Part shown: piece by piece, positions 54,793-64,000 of the stretch | How positions within the stretch are numbered: position 1 is the first letter of the stretch | Layout: the number at the start of each line of letters is the position of its first letter | DNA from: Nonlabens antarcticus | Lineage (GTDB): Bacteria; Bacteroidota; Bacteroidia; Flavobacteriales; Flavobacteriaceae | Assembly (NCBI RefSeq): GCF_015356755.1 | Contig: NZ_JADFCO010000065.1 | Location: 124,001 to 188,000 of the forward strand | Reading direction: 5' to 3' | Length of the DNA stretch: 64,000 nt | The notes under the pieces: generated by a model | The model's input: the letters and a program-made list of their open reading frames with translations, nothing else | What the model was told of the DNA's origin: nothing | The model's database searches: none | Translations under genes and position numbers: made by a program

Positions 54793-55206
54793 AAATTTGA
54801 AATGTAAAGATACTTAAAATAAATAATCGATAACCAGTTGCGCTAAAACGAACTGATGGCGCGTTTATGAAAATAGACCCTTTAAAATTATGTGTTTTCT
54901 TCAAACCTAGATTAATATAGCAGCATTCCTTATGTTTAAACAATGAAATATGTACCGGAAAATTCATCGGGCAATCTGTGTCAAGTATGTCATAAATTGC
55001 CATAGGACTCTCGCGAAGGCGATATCCAAAGCTTATGACAACCCGTTTGATAACATGACTGTATCCATAATTCAGGTGGACAACGCTAGTTCTATAACGG
55101 TGGTTCTTCACAATCAAATGCAACTAGAATAAACATTCACAGTAAAAAATACTGAATCGTTTTACGTTCGTTTGCAGTCGAGAACAGATAGGAAAAAAAG
55201 AACACT
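54793..55206. other. Intergenic region with a decayed palindrome
   Basis: No gene supported; open frames here overlap the riboswitch or lack motifs. A decayed palindrome copy lies at 55007-55020 (ACTCTCGCGAAGGC, three changes). A TATCTTTA sequence on the minus strand at 54812-54805 may be the -7 of the fluoride operon. Confidence 0.5.
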
Positions 55207-55854
55207 ATGAAAATCCTGAAATTTACTTTAAAGCTTCTTCTAGGAATCATCGCCATACCGCTGCTGTATGTTCTTGTTTCCTTAATCTTATCCATCATCC
55301 CTGTAAATACCGATTCCCAACGTGACAGCGATAATGAAACCATTTACCTATCCAGCAATGGGGTGCATCTGGATGTGGTGTTGCCTATTGAGTTGATGGA
55401 AGATGAATTGTTAGAAGGACTGAACAGAACTCCGAATGATCGATATTTTAGTGTAGGTTGGGGTGAGGAAAACTTTTATATCAATATGCCAGAATGGAGC
55501 GATCTGACATTTAGCACTGCATTTAATGCCGCTTTTCTGGATAATACGACCTTAATGCATATTACCAGATACTCATCCACAGGCGATAACTGGATAGAAG
55601 TCAAATTATCTAAAACCGAATTGAGCGATTTGAACCAATACATCCAGAACTCCTTCCGCTTAGATGATGCGGGAACTAAAAGAATTCTCCCTGATGAAGG
55701 ATACGGCTCAAGAGACGATTTCTACAAAGCGGTTGGTCGGTATTCGTTTCACAATACGTGCAACAGTTGGATCAATAACGGCTTTCGCGAAAGCGGACTT
55801 AAAGCAGCACTCTGGACACCATTTGATTTTGGGTTGATGGGGAAATATGAGTAG
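55207..55854 (+). CDS. DUF2459 / TIGR02117 family protein
   Basis: A 215-residue protein with one N-terminal membrane helix and the DUF2459 segments SSNGVHLDVVLPI, VGWGEENFYINMPEW and HNTCNSWINNG. Function unknown; a urease-associated or phosphatase-like role was proposed for relatives without proof. Palindrome copy 17 encodes NGFRESGLK in the most conserved segment, in place of family residues rather than as an insertion. Confidence 0.9.
   Translation: MKILKFTLKLLLGIIAIPLLYVLVSLILSIIPVNTDSQRDSDNETIYLSSNGVHLDVVLPIELMEDELLEGLNRTPNDRYFSVGWGEENFYINMPEWSDLTFSTAFNAAFLDNTTLMHITRYSSTGDNWIEVKLSKTELSDLNQYIQNSFRLDDAGTKRILPDEGYGSRDDFYKAVGRYSFHNTCNSWINNGFRESGLKAALWTPFDFGLMGKYE
55781..55794. repeat. Palindrome copy 17 (14-mer)
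   Basis: GCTTTCGCGAAAGC in the DUF2459 gene, read as FRES. Confidence 0.95.
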
Positions 55855-56263
55855 AAAGTTATTACGGGAATTTATAAAAAAGACCTGTCCTAGATATCAA
55901 AATTGCGGAACCTCAAAATAACCAACATAAGAATAAGACTCCTCGCCTAGAAACTTACGTCCAACGTGCTTTTTGCGAGAGGAATGCAAAAACACAGATT
56001 GATCTCGCCGTGCACAGCGATGCAATCAGGAATGGTTGAAGGTCCAATAGACTTTTTTAAAGTTATAAATCAGGGTCAAAGTTTAGTGGAATTACAACCC
56101 CTCTGACCAAAACCCGCTCGCGTTTGCTTTGCGCACCTTTCCTTTTCTAGGAAAGGAGCTTTTTATATTGTGCATGAAAACTTACTCGTTAAATAAAAAC
56201 TAGAAAACTTGTTAATGACAGTCTTATCCGCATTGCAACGTACCTTTGCAAAAAAAATAAACA
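55855..56263. other. Intergenic region with repeat-like debris
   Basis: No gene. Near 56100-56165 there is CCCCTCTGACC, a GC-rich stretch and a hairpin CCTTTCC/GGAAAGG (7-bp stem) with a T-run after it; this resembles debris of dispersed intergenic repeats. A similar 'cctttccaaaggaagg' stretch occurs at 43035-43051. A TACCTTTG box at 56241-56248 could serve the thioesterase. Confidence 0.45.
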
Positions 56264-56773
56264 ATGGACAATCGCACGCCCAGACACTCCTTTACCACAG
56301 TAACTGACCTTGTTTTACCTAGTGAAACGAACCCGCTAAATAATTTATTCGGTGGAGAATTGCTGGCTCGTATGGATCGTGCCGCTAGTATTGCGGCCAG
56401 ACGTCATTGTCGTCGTGTAGTTGTGACGGCATCTGTTAATCATGTCGCATTTAGTCGTATGATTCCTTTAGGAAGTGTGGTAACTATTGAAGCTCAAGTT
56501 TCTAGAGCTTTTAGTTCTTCCATGGAGGTTTATATGGATGTTTTTATTGAAGATCGAGAAAGTGGCGAGCGTACCAAAGCAAATGAAGCTATTTATTCTT
56601 TCGTAGCGGTGGATGATACAGGAAGACCAGTGCAAATACCTTCTATACACCCAGAGTCAGAAGAGGAAAAGCAACGCTATGATGCCGCATTGCGCCGCAA
56701 ACAGTTAAGTCTGGTCCTTGCAGGGAAAATGAAGGCAAAAGATGCTACTGAATTGAAAGCGCTTTTTGAGTAG
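56264..56773 (+). CDS. Acyl-CoA thioesterase (hotdog fold, YciA/BACH type)
   Basis: A 169-residue hotdog protein: TNPLNNLFGGELLARMDRAA with the catalytic Asn/Asp pair, followed by AARRHCRRVVVTASVNHVAF. The family hydrolyses acyl-CoA to free fatty acid and CoA. It is transcribed alone. Length is normal. Confidence 0.93.
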   Translation: MDNRTPRHSFTTVTDLVLPSETNPLNNLFGGELLARMDRAASIAARRHCRRVVVTASVNHVAFSRMIPLGSVVTIEAQVSRAFSSSMEVYMDVFIEDRESGERTKANEAIYSFVAVDDTGRPVQIPSIHPESEEEKQRYDAALRRKQLSLVLAGKMKAKDATELKALFE

Positions 56774-57020
56774 CTCAAGTTTACTCCTGTCTCAGTACTA
56801 ATTATTTTCAAACGCACTTTATAAACCTGCTTGTAGGTTCCAAATATTGCTTGGTTTAATGCGTAAAGGGCCGGCCTGCCAGAAGCACGACAAACAGGTG
56901 ACGAAATCCTTTTAAAGCGTCATAAGAGTGTGGTTATTGGCTTGAAAAATTTAAAGTGTACAGCCACGCCAATAGCGTGGGGAACGCCCAAAAAACTAAT
57001 AACATAGAAAAACCCCTTAT

Positions 57021-58226
57021 TTAATTACGTAAAATCCATCGTGCAGGGTCTTGAGTAGATGCCTCTTCTAAAACAACAAATTGCATTTCAGTCACTCCAG
57101 CATAATCTGTAAAGATTTCTCCTAATGAAGTTAGTGTGTTTACCTTCTCTCCCTTGTGTACACTGACGTTTCTTAGGTTCCCATAAATGGTTGTGAAATT
57201 ACCATGTCGCACGTGAACCGTCAATATTCCATCTCTAGACTTAACTACCTGAGCCACCTCTCCATCAAATACCGCTCTGGCTCTTGTTCCCTTAGGTGAT
57301 TGAATACGCAATCCATTAGAAGGGATCTGTATGCCAGGCAACACTGGGTGTGGCTGGTTTCCATAACGTCGAGTGATCACACCTTCAGCCACTGGCCATG
57401 GCAGTTTCCCTCGATTGTTTGTGAAGTTTCTGGCGAGAGCCTTGGCTTCTGGAGTTAGGAAGAATTTTCCTTTAGTCGCACCTACTTTTCCTTTGTTAGA
57501 TGCAGCAATATCGGCTTCAATGATTTTGCGTATCTCACGATCAATTTGCGCTCTTTCCCGTGATTTTTGTTGGATTTCTGATGCGTATTGCTTTTCATTT
57601 TTCCGAACTTCCACCAGTAACACAGTCTGCTCCTCTTTGTCTTTTCTAAGCGCAATACGTTGCTTTTCGTTTGCTGCAAGCACTTCTCTCTTCTGAATTT
57701 TTTCTTTTTCTAACTGTATATTTTTATCCTCTAGCAAATTACTTTTTACAGTGATTTCATCAGCTTGCTTTTTACGATAATCTGCATAAGCTTGTAAGTA
57801 CTGCACTCTTTTATATGCCTGTAGAAAATCCTCTGAGGATAACAGAAACATCAAACGGGATTGATCGTTTTTTGATTTATAGGCCTTGACGATCATCTCG
57901 CCATATTCTTTTTTCAACCCCTTGATTTCGGTATTCAGCTTTTTAATTTCAGTCGCATTTGTATTGATGCTTCTAGTAATCAGGTTTGCTTGTTTATTTG
58001 TGATGTTGATGATTTCCTGAGTTTTGGAAATTTTAGAATCAATCGTCTGTACTTGGGACAAAACAGAACGTTTATCCTTCTTTGCACTAGACAGCAATTT
58101 ATCGTATTGATTAATTTCAGCCTGCACGGCAGCGCGACGTTGCTCAAGCTTGGCTTTTTCCGACTGAGCCGTTATTGTTGAAATTCCCGCAATGAAGAAT
58201 AGCATAAGTAATAGAAATGACTTCAT
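57021..58226 (-). CDS. EnvC-like murein hydrolase activator
   Basis: A 401-residue secreted protein: signal peptide, a long coiled coil (about residues 20-250) and a LytM domain (about 285-400). The LytM metal ligands are missing (NGLRIQ instead of HxGxD; no HxH near the end), as in EnvC, which activates amidases instead of cutting peptidoglycan. It likely acts in septal wall splitting. It overlaps the DUF4292 gene by one nt (TAATG). Confidence 0.9.
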   Translation of the reverse strand: MKSFLLLMLFFIAGISTITAQSEKAKLEQRRAAVQAEINQYDKLLSSAKKDKRSVLSQVQTIDSKISKTQEIINITNKQANLITRSINTNATEIKKLNTEIKGLKKEYGEMIVKAYKSKNDQSRLMFLLSSEDFLQAYKRVQYLQAYADYRKKQADEITVKSNLLEDKNIQLEKEKIQKREVLAANEKQRIALRKDKEEQTVLLVEVRKNEKQYASEIQQKSRERAQIDREIRKIIEADIAASNKGKVGATKGKFFLTPEAKALARNFTNNRGKLPWPVAEGVITRRYGNQPHPVLPGIQIPSNGLRIQSPKGTRARAVFDGEVAQVVKSRDGILTVHVRHGNFTTIYGNLRNVSVHKGEKVNTLTSLGEIFTDYAGVTEMQFVVLEEASTQDPARWILRN

Positions 58227-58981
58227 TAAAAGGTCATGTTTTTATAGTTGCTGGGCATATCAAATGGGAAACTCAATTCCTGATCAAACTCAACGTTATT
58301 AAGTTGGAGTTCTACTTGTACTAATTTTCCGTTACTGTTAGCATTAATAGAAACGTCTTGGGGCACTGTTTTTCCAGTTACATTTTGATAGGTCAAATAT
58401 CGAACGTCCAGAGTTGTGTTTTCAGATTTTTTAGCAATAGATTGTTGGCCTACTTTAAAATCTGACGGTCGCAAAGCAAATAATTTCTCAATAACACCCG
58501 CCTGACGGAATTCATATCGATTATTGACAACAGTATATTCCATACTATTTAATGGCTCAATTACCTGACCCAACATCAAATTCTCTAGCTGCTCATAAGT
58601 TAATTCCTCACCTAAAAAATTAGAAATAATTTCAAAATCTCCATCAAAGGAGCGCTTATCTATCTTTTCATAGAATTGAACTCGATCTGGAGTGATACTA
58701 ACTTTAGCTACCGTAAAGCCCAGAACTCGTGCACTCATCCAGATTTGCTTTCCTTTGTCCATACGCAAATCTACGGTTACCGATTGCGATTGATTGGGAT
58801 CTTGATATTTAACATTCATTCGTGATTGTAATGTTTTAAACTCAATCGCCGCAGTATTGTGAGATTTTATAATCTTCATTTTTGCTGCAGATGCCACAGC
58901 GTTTCCAGTCACCTTTTTTGTGCCACCACAGGAAATTAGAAACAATGCGAGTACTATTCCACAAATTCTTTGAGTCGTCAT
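58226..58981 (-). CDS. DUF4292 lipoprotein
   Basis: A 251-residue lipoprotein (lipobox LISC near residue 18) with the LolA/LolB-like beta-rich fold of DUF4292. Conserved in flavobacteria between a TPR protein and an EnvC-like gene, suggesting an outer-membrane or envelope assembly role. It starts 5 nt after the TPR gene stop. Confidence 0.88.
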   Translation of the reverse strand: MTTQRICGIVLALFLISCGGTKKVTGNAVASAAKMKIIKSHNTAAIEFKTLQSRMNVKYQDPNQSQSVTVDLRMDKGKQIWMSARVLGFTVAKVSITPDRVQFYEKIDKRSFDGDFEIISNFLGEELTYEQLENLMLGQVIEPLNSMEYTVVNNRYEFRQAGVIEKLFALRPSDFKVGQQSIAKKSENTTLDVRYLTYQNVTGKTVPQDVSINANSNGKLVQVELQLNNVEFDQELSFPFDMPSNYKNMTF

Positions 58982-58986
58982 ATATT

Positions 58987-60345
58987 TTAATTTGAAATTG
59001 CTTTCATTTTTAATTTTGTCTTCTTCACGTTTTCCGCATCGCCCAGTTTTTCATAGGCAATCACCAGCTGTCCGTAAATGTCGTTTTCTAGTTGTGGCTC
59101 ATCCAGTAAAAAGGAAAGCCCTGTCTCTAACTGTTTCACTGCCTTTTTATTATTCCCCAATTGATTTAAAGCTGCGCCATTGATAAGATACAGTAAGGGC
59201 TGCGACGGATAAATTTCTAGAGCGTTAGTTGATAGCGTTTCCGCTTTCGCGAAAGCACCCGTATCTAAATATAGTAATGCTGTGTTCCTTATTAGTTCAA
59301 AATCCTGATCGTTTAAATTCATGCCTATCTCGTAAAATTTTAATGCTGCCTGCAGCTGCTTTTCATTTTTATAATAATCTCCCAGTCCACGATACGCCTC
59401 CACATTTTCCACGTTATCCGTGAATTCTATAACAGTAGATTCTATCTCAGTTTGCGTGACACCAATGTTAACGGCAGTGGTTAGAAAATCCTTGAGTACC
59501 TCCATTTTTACAGAATCCTCCAGATCATCAGATTCAAAGATGCGCTTCATGCTTTGCATTCCTTTTTTCAACTCGCCAGAATCCAGGTAAATCTTGTACA
59601 GCGCGACTTGTGCAGCATCACTGTCTGGAATAGCGTCGTTGAGTTTCTCTGCAATCTCCTGTGTTTTTTCCATATTATTCATACGGCTATAGCCATAAAT
59701 AAGCTGAATGTACAACTGCTCGTTATCTGGATCTACTGCCAATTTTTGCTCCAGCTCTTCCAGGTTATCAGTTATTCGTTCGTCTTGTTGCTGGTTGTTT
59801 TGCAAGGATCGCCGTAATGCATCGCGCCGTTCATTATTTCCTAGTTTCTGATCTAAATCGGTTATGGTGGCGAGTGCTTTTTCTCGATTATTAATACGCA
59901 GATACGCAACGGGCAAGAGCTCCTCATAATTTGTATTGTCACGAGCCAGTTTTTCTAAAACAGTGACGGCTTTGTCATATTCCTGTTCCTGATTGTAAAC
60001 TTCGAGCAAATTGTCCATCAACCACTCGCGCTCTCCAGAGATTTTGATAGCAGAAAGTAGATGGGATTCCGCTTTCGCAAAAGCCTTACTCGCCATATAA
60101 TTCTTTGCAAGCTCAAACTGAACCGCACCATTTTCTGGCTGCAAGCGCTCGCAAATGAGTAGTTTTTCAATCGCGCGATCGTGATTCTCCCGAGCTTTTT
60201 CTGAAAGCGCATCAAAGAAATTTTCCTTAAATGCATCAGAAACCACACCCAGATCGTCCTCATTTACATCCACAGCCGCCACTCCTTCCTGTGCCATAGC
60301 ACCGAAAAAAGATAGCAACACAAGAGAAAACAAGAGCTTTTTCAT
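58987..60345 (-). CDS. Secreted TPR-repeat protein
   Basis: A 452-residue protein from ATG 60345 (the TTG at 60366 is rejected because it would precede the signal peptide MKKLLFSLVLLSFFGAMAQ). About nine tetratricopeptide repeats fill the mature part. TPR proteins here probably scaffold envelope assembly with DUF4292 and EnvC. Two palindrome copies (18 and 19) each encode AFAKAE in equivalent positions of two different repeats. Confidence 0.92.
   Translation of the reverse strand: MKKLLFSLVLLSFFGAMAQEGVAAVDVNEDDLGVVSDAFKENFFDALSEKARENHDRAIEKLLICERLQPENGAVQFELAKNYMASKAFAKAESHLLSAIKISGEREWLMDNLLEVYNQEQEYDKAVTVLEKLARDNTNYEELLPVAYLRINNREKALATITDLDQKLGNNERRDALRRSLQNNQQQDERITDNLEELEQKLAVDPDNEQLYIQLIYGYSRMNNMEKTQEIAEKLNDAIPDSDAAQVALYKIYLDSGELKKGMQSMKRIFESDDLEDSVKMEVLKDFLTTAVNIGVTQTEIESTVIEFTDNVENVEAYRGLGDYYKNEKQLQAALKFYEIGMNLNDQDFELIRNTALLYLDTGAFAKAETLSTNALEIYPSQPLLYLINGAALNQLGNNKKAVKQLETGLSFLLDEPQLENDIYGQLVIAYEKLGDAENVKKTKLKMKAISN
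59243..59256. repeat. Palindrome copy 18 (14-mer)
   Basis: GCTTTCGCGAAAGC in the TPR gene, read as AFAKA. Confidence 0.95.
60071..60084. repeat. Palindrome copy 19 (one-base variant)
   Basis: GCTTTCGCAAAAGC in the TPR gene, read as AFAKA in another repeat; one mismatch in the core. Confidence 0.8.
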
Positions 60346-60366
60346 GAAAATGTTGATCTTCAACAA

Positions 60367-61383
60367 TTATTCCAATACCGAATAATCACCGATACTGATA
60401 TATTTGAAATTACCGTCGAACTTAACATGGTTACCTACCATAGCCTCGTCCAGCGTGGCATTCTTTATAGTTGAATTGTTCTGTATCAAACTATTGCTTA
60501 TCTTAGAATTAATGATCACACTCCCAGAACCTATGCTCACATGTGGCCCAACAGTGGAGTTCTTGATCACTACATCATCTGCAATTACACAGGGTTGAAT
60601 GATCTCAGAGTTCTCTAATGTTGCCTTTGTCTGGAGCTCATCGCTACCGTCGCTGACCATAAACTTCATGATGCGTGTGTTCGTGTCAATCGCAACTTCT
60701 TTATTCCCACAATCCATCCATTCATCAACGGTTCCCGTTTTGAAAATATTGCCAGCGGCCATCAATCGCTTGATACCATCGTTAATCTGGTACTCGCCCC
60801 CATTGATGATCTCATTCTCAATAACGTATTCCAGTTCTTTCTTAAGATCTGCAGTTTCCTTGAAATAATAGATCCCGATAACCGCCTGATTGCTTATAAA
60901 CTCCGTAGGCTTTTCAACCAACTCTGTGATTTCTTCCTTATCGTTAAGCTTAACAACACCATAAGCTTCTGGCTTTTCCACTTCCTTAGTCCAGATAACT
61001 GCATCTGCTTCTGGGTCGAGTTCAAAACTGGCACGAATCAACGTATCTGCATAAGCCACAACTGCGGGTCCAGAAAGGGATGGTTCTGCACACATAATGG
61101 CGTGGCCGGTTCCCAACGGTTCTAGCTGGCGGTAAATACTGGCTTTAGCACCTAGACTTTCTGCCAGTTCCTTCAAACTCGCGACTACACCATCACCAAA
61201 AAAAGCTGGATCGCCCAGAATAAATGCGATTTCCTCTACCGGCTCGCTTAAAATCCGCGCAATATCGCGTACCAATCGGTGAACAATAGGTTTATTAGCA
61301 ATCGGAATTAAAGGTTTAGGAACGGTAAGGGAATGTGGTCTAAGTCTGGAGCCGCGACCGGCCATGGGAACGATTATTTTCAT
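60367..61383 (-). CDS. Sugar-phosphate nucleotidyltransferase
   Basis: A 338-residue protein from ATG 61383: nucleotide-binding PMAGRGSRLRPHSLTVPKPL, the GTGHAIMCAE and WTKEVEKPEAYGVVKL segments, and a short left-handed beta-helix tail (hexapeptide repeats, about residues 245-338). It makes an NDP-sugar, probably UDP- or GDP-sugar for surface glycans. It is in the envelope operon; the TPR gene starts 21 nt after its stop. Confidence 0.92.
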   Translation of the reverse strand: MKIIVPMAGRGSRLRPHSLTVPKPLIPIANKPIVHRLVRDIARILSEPVEEIAFILGDPAFFGDGVVASLKELAESLGAKASIYRQLEPLGTGHAIMCAEPSLSGPAVVAYADTLIRASFELDPEADAVIWTKEVEKPEAYGVVKLNDKEEITELVEKPTEFISNQAVIGIYYFKETADLKKELEYVIENEIINGGEYQINDGIKRLMAAGNIFKTGTVDEWMDCGNKEVAIDTNTRIMKFMVSDGSDELQTKATLENSEIIQPCVIADDVVIKNSTVGPHVSIGSGSVIINSKISNSLIQNNSTIKNATLDEAMVGNHVKFDGNFKYISIGDYSVLE

Positions 61384-61562
61384 AGGCAACTTCCCATGAA
61401 AATGGGAATCTGTTTAATGGTTTTGTAAAGCACGAAGGTAAAAACTTTAAATCTTAGAGATCAGTTAAATAAGAGGACTTGAATTTTCCGAGATTTGCCC
61501 TCGATAATAAATTTGTTTTAGATTTTTAAAATTCATGCCTTCATCCGAAGCTTTTCAATTTT

Positions 61563-61817
61563 TCAAAACAAATCAGAATGTGAGCCTATCCTAATTAATT
61601 TAATTGTGTGATCTTCTTCAATTTGAAACCAGATATTGAGTAGGATTGGCTAAGTGTAATATTCCCAATTGCCTTTTTTTCATTTCAATTTGTGCGGAAC
61701 TATTTTTTGGGTATTTGAGACAAACAATTCGCTTTTATTAGTCTTAGGGTTGCTGAGGTAGGTTTAATATCAATTGCATCCTTTAAAATTTATTGAACAT
61801 AAGAATCTATACTCCAG
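61563..61817 (-). pseudogene. Decayed YafQ/RelE-family toxin
   Basis: Directly after the antitoxin stop, one minus-strand frame keeps the end of a RelE/YafQ toxin: KKGNWEYYT, then NIWFQIEEDHTIKLIRIGSH followed by SDLF. It is broken by at least four in-frame stops and has no intact N-terminus. The surviving motif (GxW..Y, IxF/W.IE, IRIGSHSDLF) is typical of mRNA-interferase toxins. Frameshifts upstream are likely. The gene should be inactive. Confidence 0.75.
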
Positions 61818-62060
61818 CTATAAAGATGCTAAAAACTCATCTAAATCAGTTATTTCTTCTAATTCTTTACCACTATGCGCTTCCTCAATCGCCGCTATTG
61901 TTTCGTCATTGGGAATGTTCCATATATCCCTACGTATCAAAATTTCGAGATAATCGTTCTGACTTAAATTCTGATCCTTGGCCTTCTTTCTGAAACGTTC
62001 GAATAGTTCCTGATCTAATGTGAAAGTTAATTCTACTTGGACTTTTTCTTGTTTAGACAT
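61818..62060 (-). CDS. Type II antitoxin-like protein (orphan)
   Basis: An 80-residue protein: an N-terminal ribbon-helix-helix-like DNA-binding part (VQVELTFTLDQELFERFRKK) and the C-terminal toxin-binding signature DETIAAIEEAHSGKELEEIT. It has the form of RelB/DinJ-type antitoxins. Its cognate toxin, just downstream, is destroyed. It lies between dut and the nucleotidyltransferase in an otherwise conserved envelope operon. Confidence 0.8.
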   Translation of the reverse strand: MSKQEKVQVELTFTLDQELFERFRKKAKDQNLSQNDYLEILIRRDIWNIPNDETIAAIEEAHSGKELEEITDLDEFLASL

Positions 62061-62160
62061 ATATAAGGCGTTTTTTCTTTAAAGATAATGACAATGCGTT
62101 TTACAAAGTAAACCTATAACGCTATTTTATTGCCAATCAATAAATTGAGAAGTCCCCAAA

Positions 62161-62595
62161 TCATTTCGCACCCGTACTCCCAAAACCACCAGCACCACGA
62201 TCTGTATCACTCAAAACTTCCACCTCTTCCCAAGTCGGTTGTTCGTGTTTTGCGATGACCAGCTGCGCAATGCGCTCGCCGTTTTCTATGATAAAATCCT
62301 CATTTGATAAATTGACTAGAATCACGCCTATCTCACCACGGTAATCGGCATCAATGGTTCCTGGAGCGTTGAGAACTGTAATTCCCTTTTTTGCGGCAAG
62401 ACCGCTGCGTGGACGTACTTGAGCTTCCGTTCCTACAGGTAATTCTATGAATAAGCCTGTTTTTACGATGGCGCGTTCCAGTGGTTTTAAAGTAATTGAA
62501 TTTTCAATAGATGCTCTTATGTCCATTCCAGCACTACCTATAGTTTCATAGGCGGGCAATTTATGAGCAGATTTGTTGATGATTTTTACAGTCAT
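62161..62595 (-). CDS. dut: dUTP diphosphatase
   Basis: A 144-residue trimeric dUTPase with all five motifs: [45 protein letters not shown] and the C-terminal [13 protein letters not shown]. It removes dUTP and supplies dUMP. Its ATG overlaps the stop of the flippase gene (TAATG). Confidence 0.97.
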   Translation of the reverse strand: MTVKIINKSAHKLPAYETIGSAGMDIRASIENSITLKPLERAIVKTGLFIELPVGTEAQVRPRSGLAAKKGITVLNAPGTIDADYRGEIGVILVNLSNEDFIIENGERIAQLVIAKHEQPTWEEVEVLSDTDRGAGGFGSTGAK

Positions 62596-64000
62596 TATTT
62601 TTTCAATAAGGATTTGATAAATGATTTTTCTCGACTTAGAATGAATAACGATACTATTGTCGCAAGCGCGATTCCAGTAGCGTACATCTGCCAGGTGTTG
62701 GGCCCAAAGTAATCGCGGATTCCATAAAAGAAAAAGGCTGTGGAACTTATAGAAATCCCCAGATACAACAGCATATTCTTCACGTCATACGGAATGTAAT
62801 AATGCTTTCTACCCAATAAATAGGAAACGACCATCATCAGCCCATAAGCAGCACAAGTGGTCAGTGCACTTGCCATATATCCTATTTGCGGAATTAGCAG
62901 AATATTGAATCCTATGGTTATCGCAGCTCCTAAAATCGAAATGTATGCGCCATAGCTCGTCCGATCTGTCACTTTGTACCATACCGAAAGCGTCTGGTAA
63001 ATACCAAAAAATAGATAAGCAACCAATACTATAGGAACAATATCCAGCGCTTCCCAATATTCCTCGGCAATGATAGCGCGTTTGATCAAGTCGATAAAAA
63101 CAGTGTACGACAACAATGCAATGGAACCCAGCACAACGAACATTTTAGTAATCATGGCATAAGTTGCGGTGGCGTTCTCACTTTTAGATTCGCTAAAAAA
63201 GAAGGGTTCTATGCCTAGTTTAAACGCAGTGGCAAACAGCGTCATTCCTACGGCAACGCGGTAGCATGCGGTATAAACACCTACTTGAGCGGTGGAATCT
63301 TCTGGCAGCAACCATTCTAGTAATATTTTATCAAAAGTCTCATTGATGGCAAAGGCAATTCCTGCAATCAGAATAGGAAAACCGTACCTCAACATCTTTC
63401 TCCACAACACCGAATCAAATTCCCACCTGCGGAAGTAGATGCTGGACACCACAACAAGCGTCACAAAACTGGCACTCATCAGTGCAATGAAATACAACTC
63501 GACTTTATCTTCTGGTAGAAATTGTGACAGCCCGGGAATATCTTGCAACCAAATCAAGAAAACAGCCGTCATCCCAACAGATATAATGACATTGATCATT
63601 TTGATCACCGCATATTTCAAAGCCTTTCCGCGAGCGCGCATGTAGGCGAAAGGAATGACCATCAACGTATCAAAAGCTAGAATCCCGATCACCCATTTCC
63701 AGTAATCAGCCGACTTGCCCGACCAGTCGGCAATTTGATCTAAGCCTAGGAAAGCGAAAACTACAAATACCAGAGTTGTTCCTAACAAGGACAACAATCC
63801 GGTACTGATAACTTTGTTTTTATCTTCGTTTTCGCTGTAAAAGCGAAAAAACGAAGTCTCAATCCCGTAGGTTAAGAAAACGTTGGCTAGAATAATCCAG
63901 GAAAATATGATAGAAACCTCGCCAAAAGCAGTTTTGCTAGGCAGATATTCCGTCAATAACAAGGTGAGTAAAACCGTCAGCAATCTGGGCAAAACCGTTG
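62595..64000 (-). CDS. Polysaccharide/lipid flippase (Wzx/MATE-like), N-terminus outside window
   Basis: At least 468 residues with about 12-14 membrane helices. The frame runs to the right edge. The internal TTG at 63992 is not the start: the codons before it continue the usual '[11 protein letters not shown]' first helix of polysaccharide-biosynthesis flippases. It flips undecaprenyl-linked glycans across the inner membrane and leads the envelope operon with dut and the nucleotidyltransferase. Confidence 0.9.
   Translation of the reverse strand, partial: TVLPRLLTVLLTLLLTEYLPSKTAFGEVSIIFSWIILANVFLTYGIETSFFRFYSENEDKNKVISTGLLSLLGTTLVFVVFAFLGLDQIADWSGKSADYWKWVIGILAFDTLMVIPFAYMRARGKALKYAVIKMINVIISVGMTAVFLIWLQDIPGLSQFLPEDKVELYFIALMSASFVTLVVVSSIYFRRWEFDSVLWRKMLRYGFPILIAGIAFAINETFDKILLEWLLPEDSTAQVGVYTACYRVAVGMTLFATAFKLGIEPFFFSESKSENATATYAMITKMFVVLGSIALLSYTVFIDLIKRAIIAEEYWEALDIVPIVLVAYLFFGIYQTLSVWYKVTDRTSYGAYISILGAAITIGFNILLIPQIGYMASALTTCAAYGLMMVVSYLLGRKHYYIPYDVKNMLLYLGISISSTAFFFYGIRDYFGPNTWQMYATGIALATIVSLFILSREKSFIKSLLKK

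Noticed and set aside
54785-55123. 112-residue minus-strand frame
   Set aside because: It overlaps the fluoride riboswitch and a decayed palindrome; the composition is not protein-like.
63826-63858. Hairpin with TTCG...TTTTCGCT / AAGCGAAAAAACGAA arms in the flippase gene
   Set aside because: It resembles the dispersed palindrome only in the GCGAAA half and lacks the TTTCGCGAAA centre; treated as chance within coding sequence.

Overview
The window is chromosomal DNA from a Flavobacteriaceae (Bacteroidota) bacterium. The evidence is the gldE/gldD gliding genes beside mutY and ssb, a PcrB/GGGP-synthase homologue, DUF4199, DUF4270 and DUF4292 families, an HU-CCDC81/SPOR protein, the near absence of Shine-Dalgarno sites, and Bacteroidota promoters of the form TTG-N19-TAnnTTTG (clearest before rplU and panC). 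No rRNA, tRNA, CRISPR array, phage or insertion sequence was seen. Genus is uncertain; a marine flavobacterium such as Nonlabens or a relative is a guess.

Layout. 1-2.6 kb: a minus-strand run with a NadR-like ATPase (cut by the left edge), pnuC, a thiamine-binding-type protein, a GGGP synthase homologue and a phosphopantetheinyl transferase. 2.7-6.8 kb: ahcY, a cation efflux transporter and small membrane or lipoproteins. 6.9-9.6 kb: rpmA and a long-tailed rplU, then two DUF4199 paralogues. 9.8-13.6 kb: two secreted M16 peptidases, the catalytic one fused to an OmpA domain. 13.7-21.4 kb: EamA transporter, gldD-gldE-ssb-mutY, HU, a 30-residue basic protein, rng, recX. 21.4-29.9 kb: a JmjC-like protein, an orphan gene and a seven-gene biotin cluster (bioF, DUF2007, bioD, bioA, ketoacyl synthase, alpha/beta hydrolase, bioB). 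30.1-34.1 kb: seven consecutive small membrane proteins (DUF2975-like) that share a C-terminal ENDLT(I/V) tail and are spaced by exactly 2 nt, followed by an XRE regulator and an ankyrin protein. 34.2-43 kb: atpD-atpC, glmS with DUF4270 and a GT5-like protein, panC-panD and a flippase-like membrane protein. 43-53 kb: radA, a cysteine-less thioredoxin-like lipoprotein, an M23 peptidase, xth, asparaginase, 3-hydroxyanthranilate dioxygenase, fasciclin protein, pheS with three small followers, and an HU/SPOR protein. 53-55 kb: a fluoride riboswitch controlling a ClC transporter and a DUF190 protein. 55-64 kb: DUF2459, thioesterase, then an envelope operon (flippase, dut, nucleotidyltransferase, TPR, DUF4292, EnvC) interrupted by an antitoxin gene with a dead YafQ/RelE-like toxin.

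The most unusual signal is a 14-16 bp perfect palindrome, CGCTTTCGCGAAAGCG, found 19 times (15 exact or nearly so, 4 one- or two-base variants) plus one decayed copy. Fifteen copies lie inside genes, in all three codon phases, giving AFAKA, RFRES or LSRKR peptides in unrelated proteins; four are intergenic. This looks like a DNA-level site or a very small mobile repeat rather than protein selection. Other notable items are the ENDLT array, the biotin cluster with candidate replacements for pimeloyl-thioester synthesis, the M16-OmpA fusion, the fluoride module, and several genes whose -7 box sits so close to ATG that they may be leaderless.
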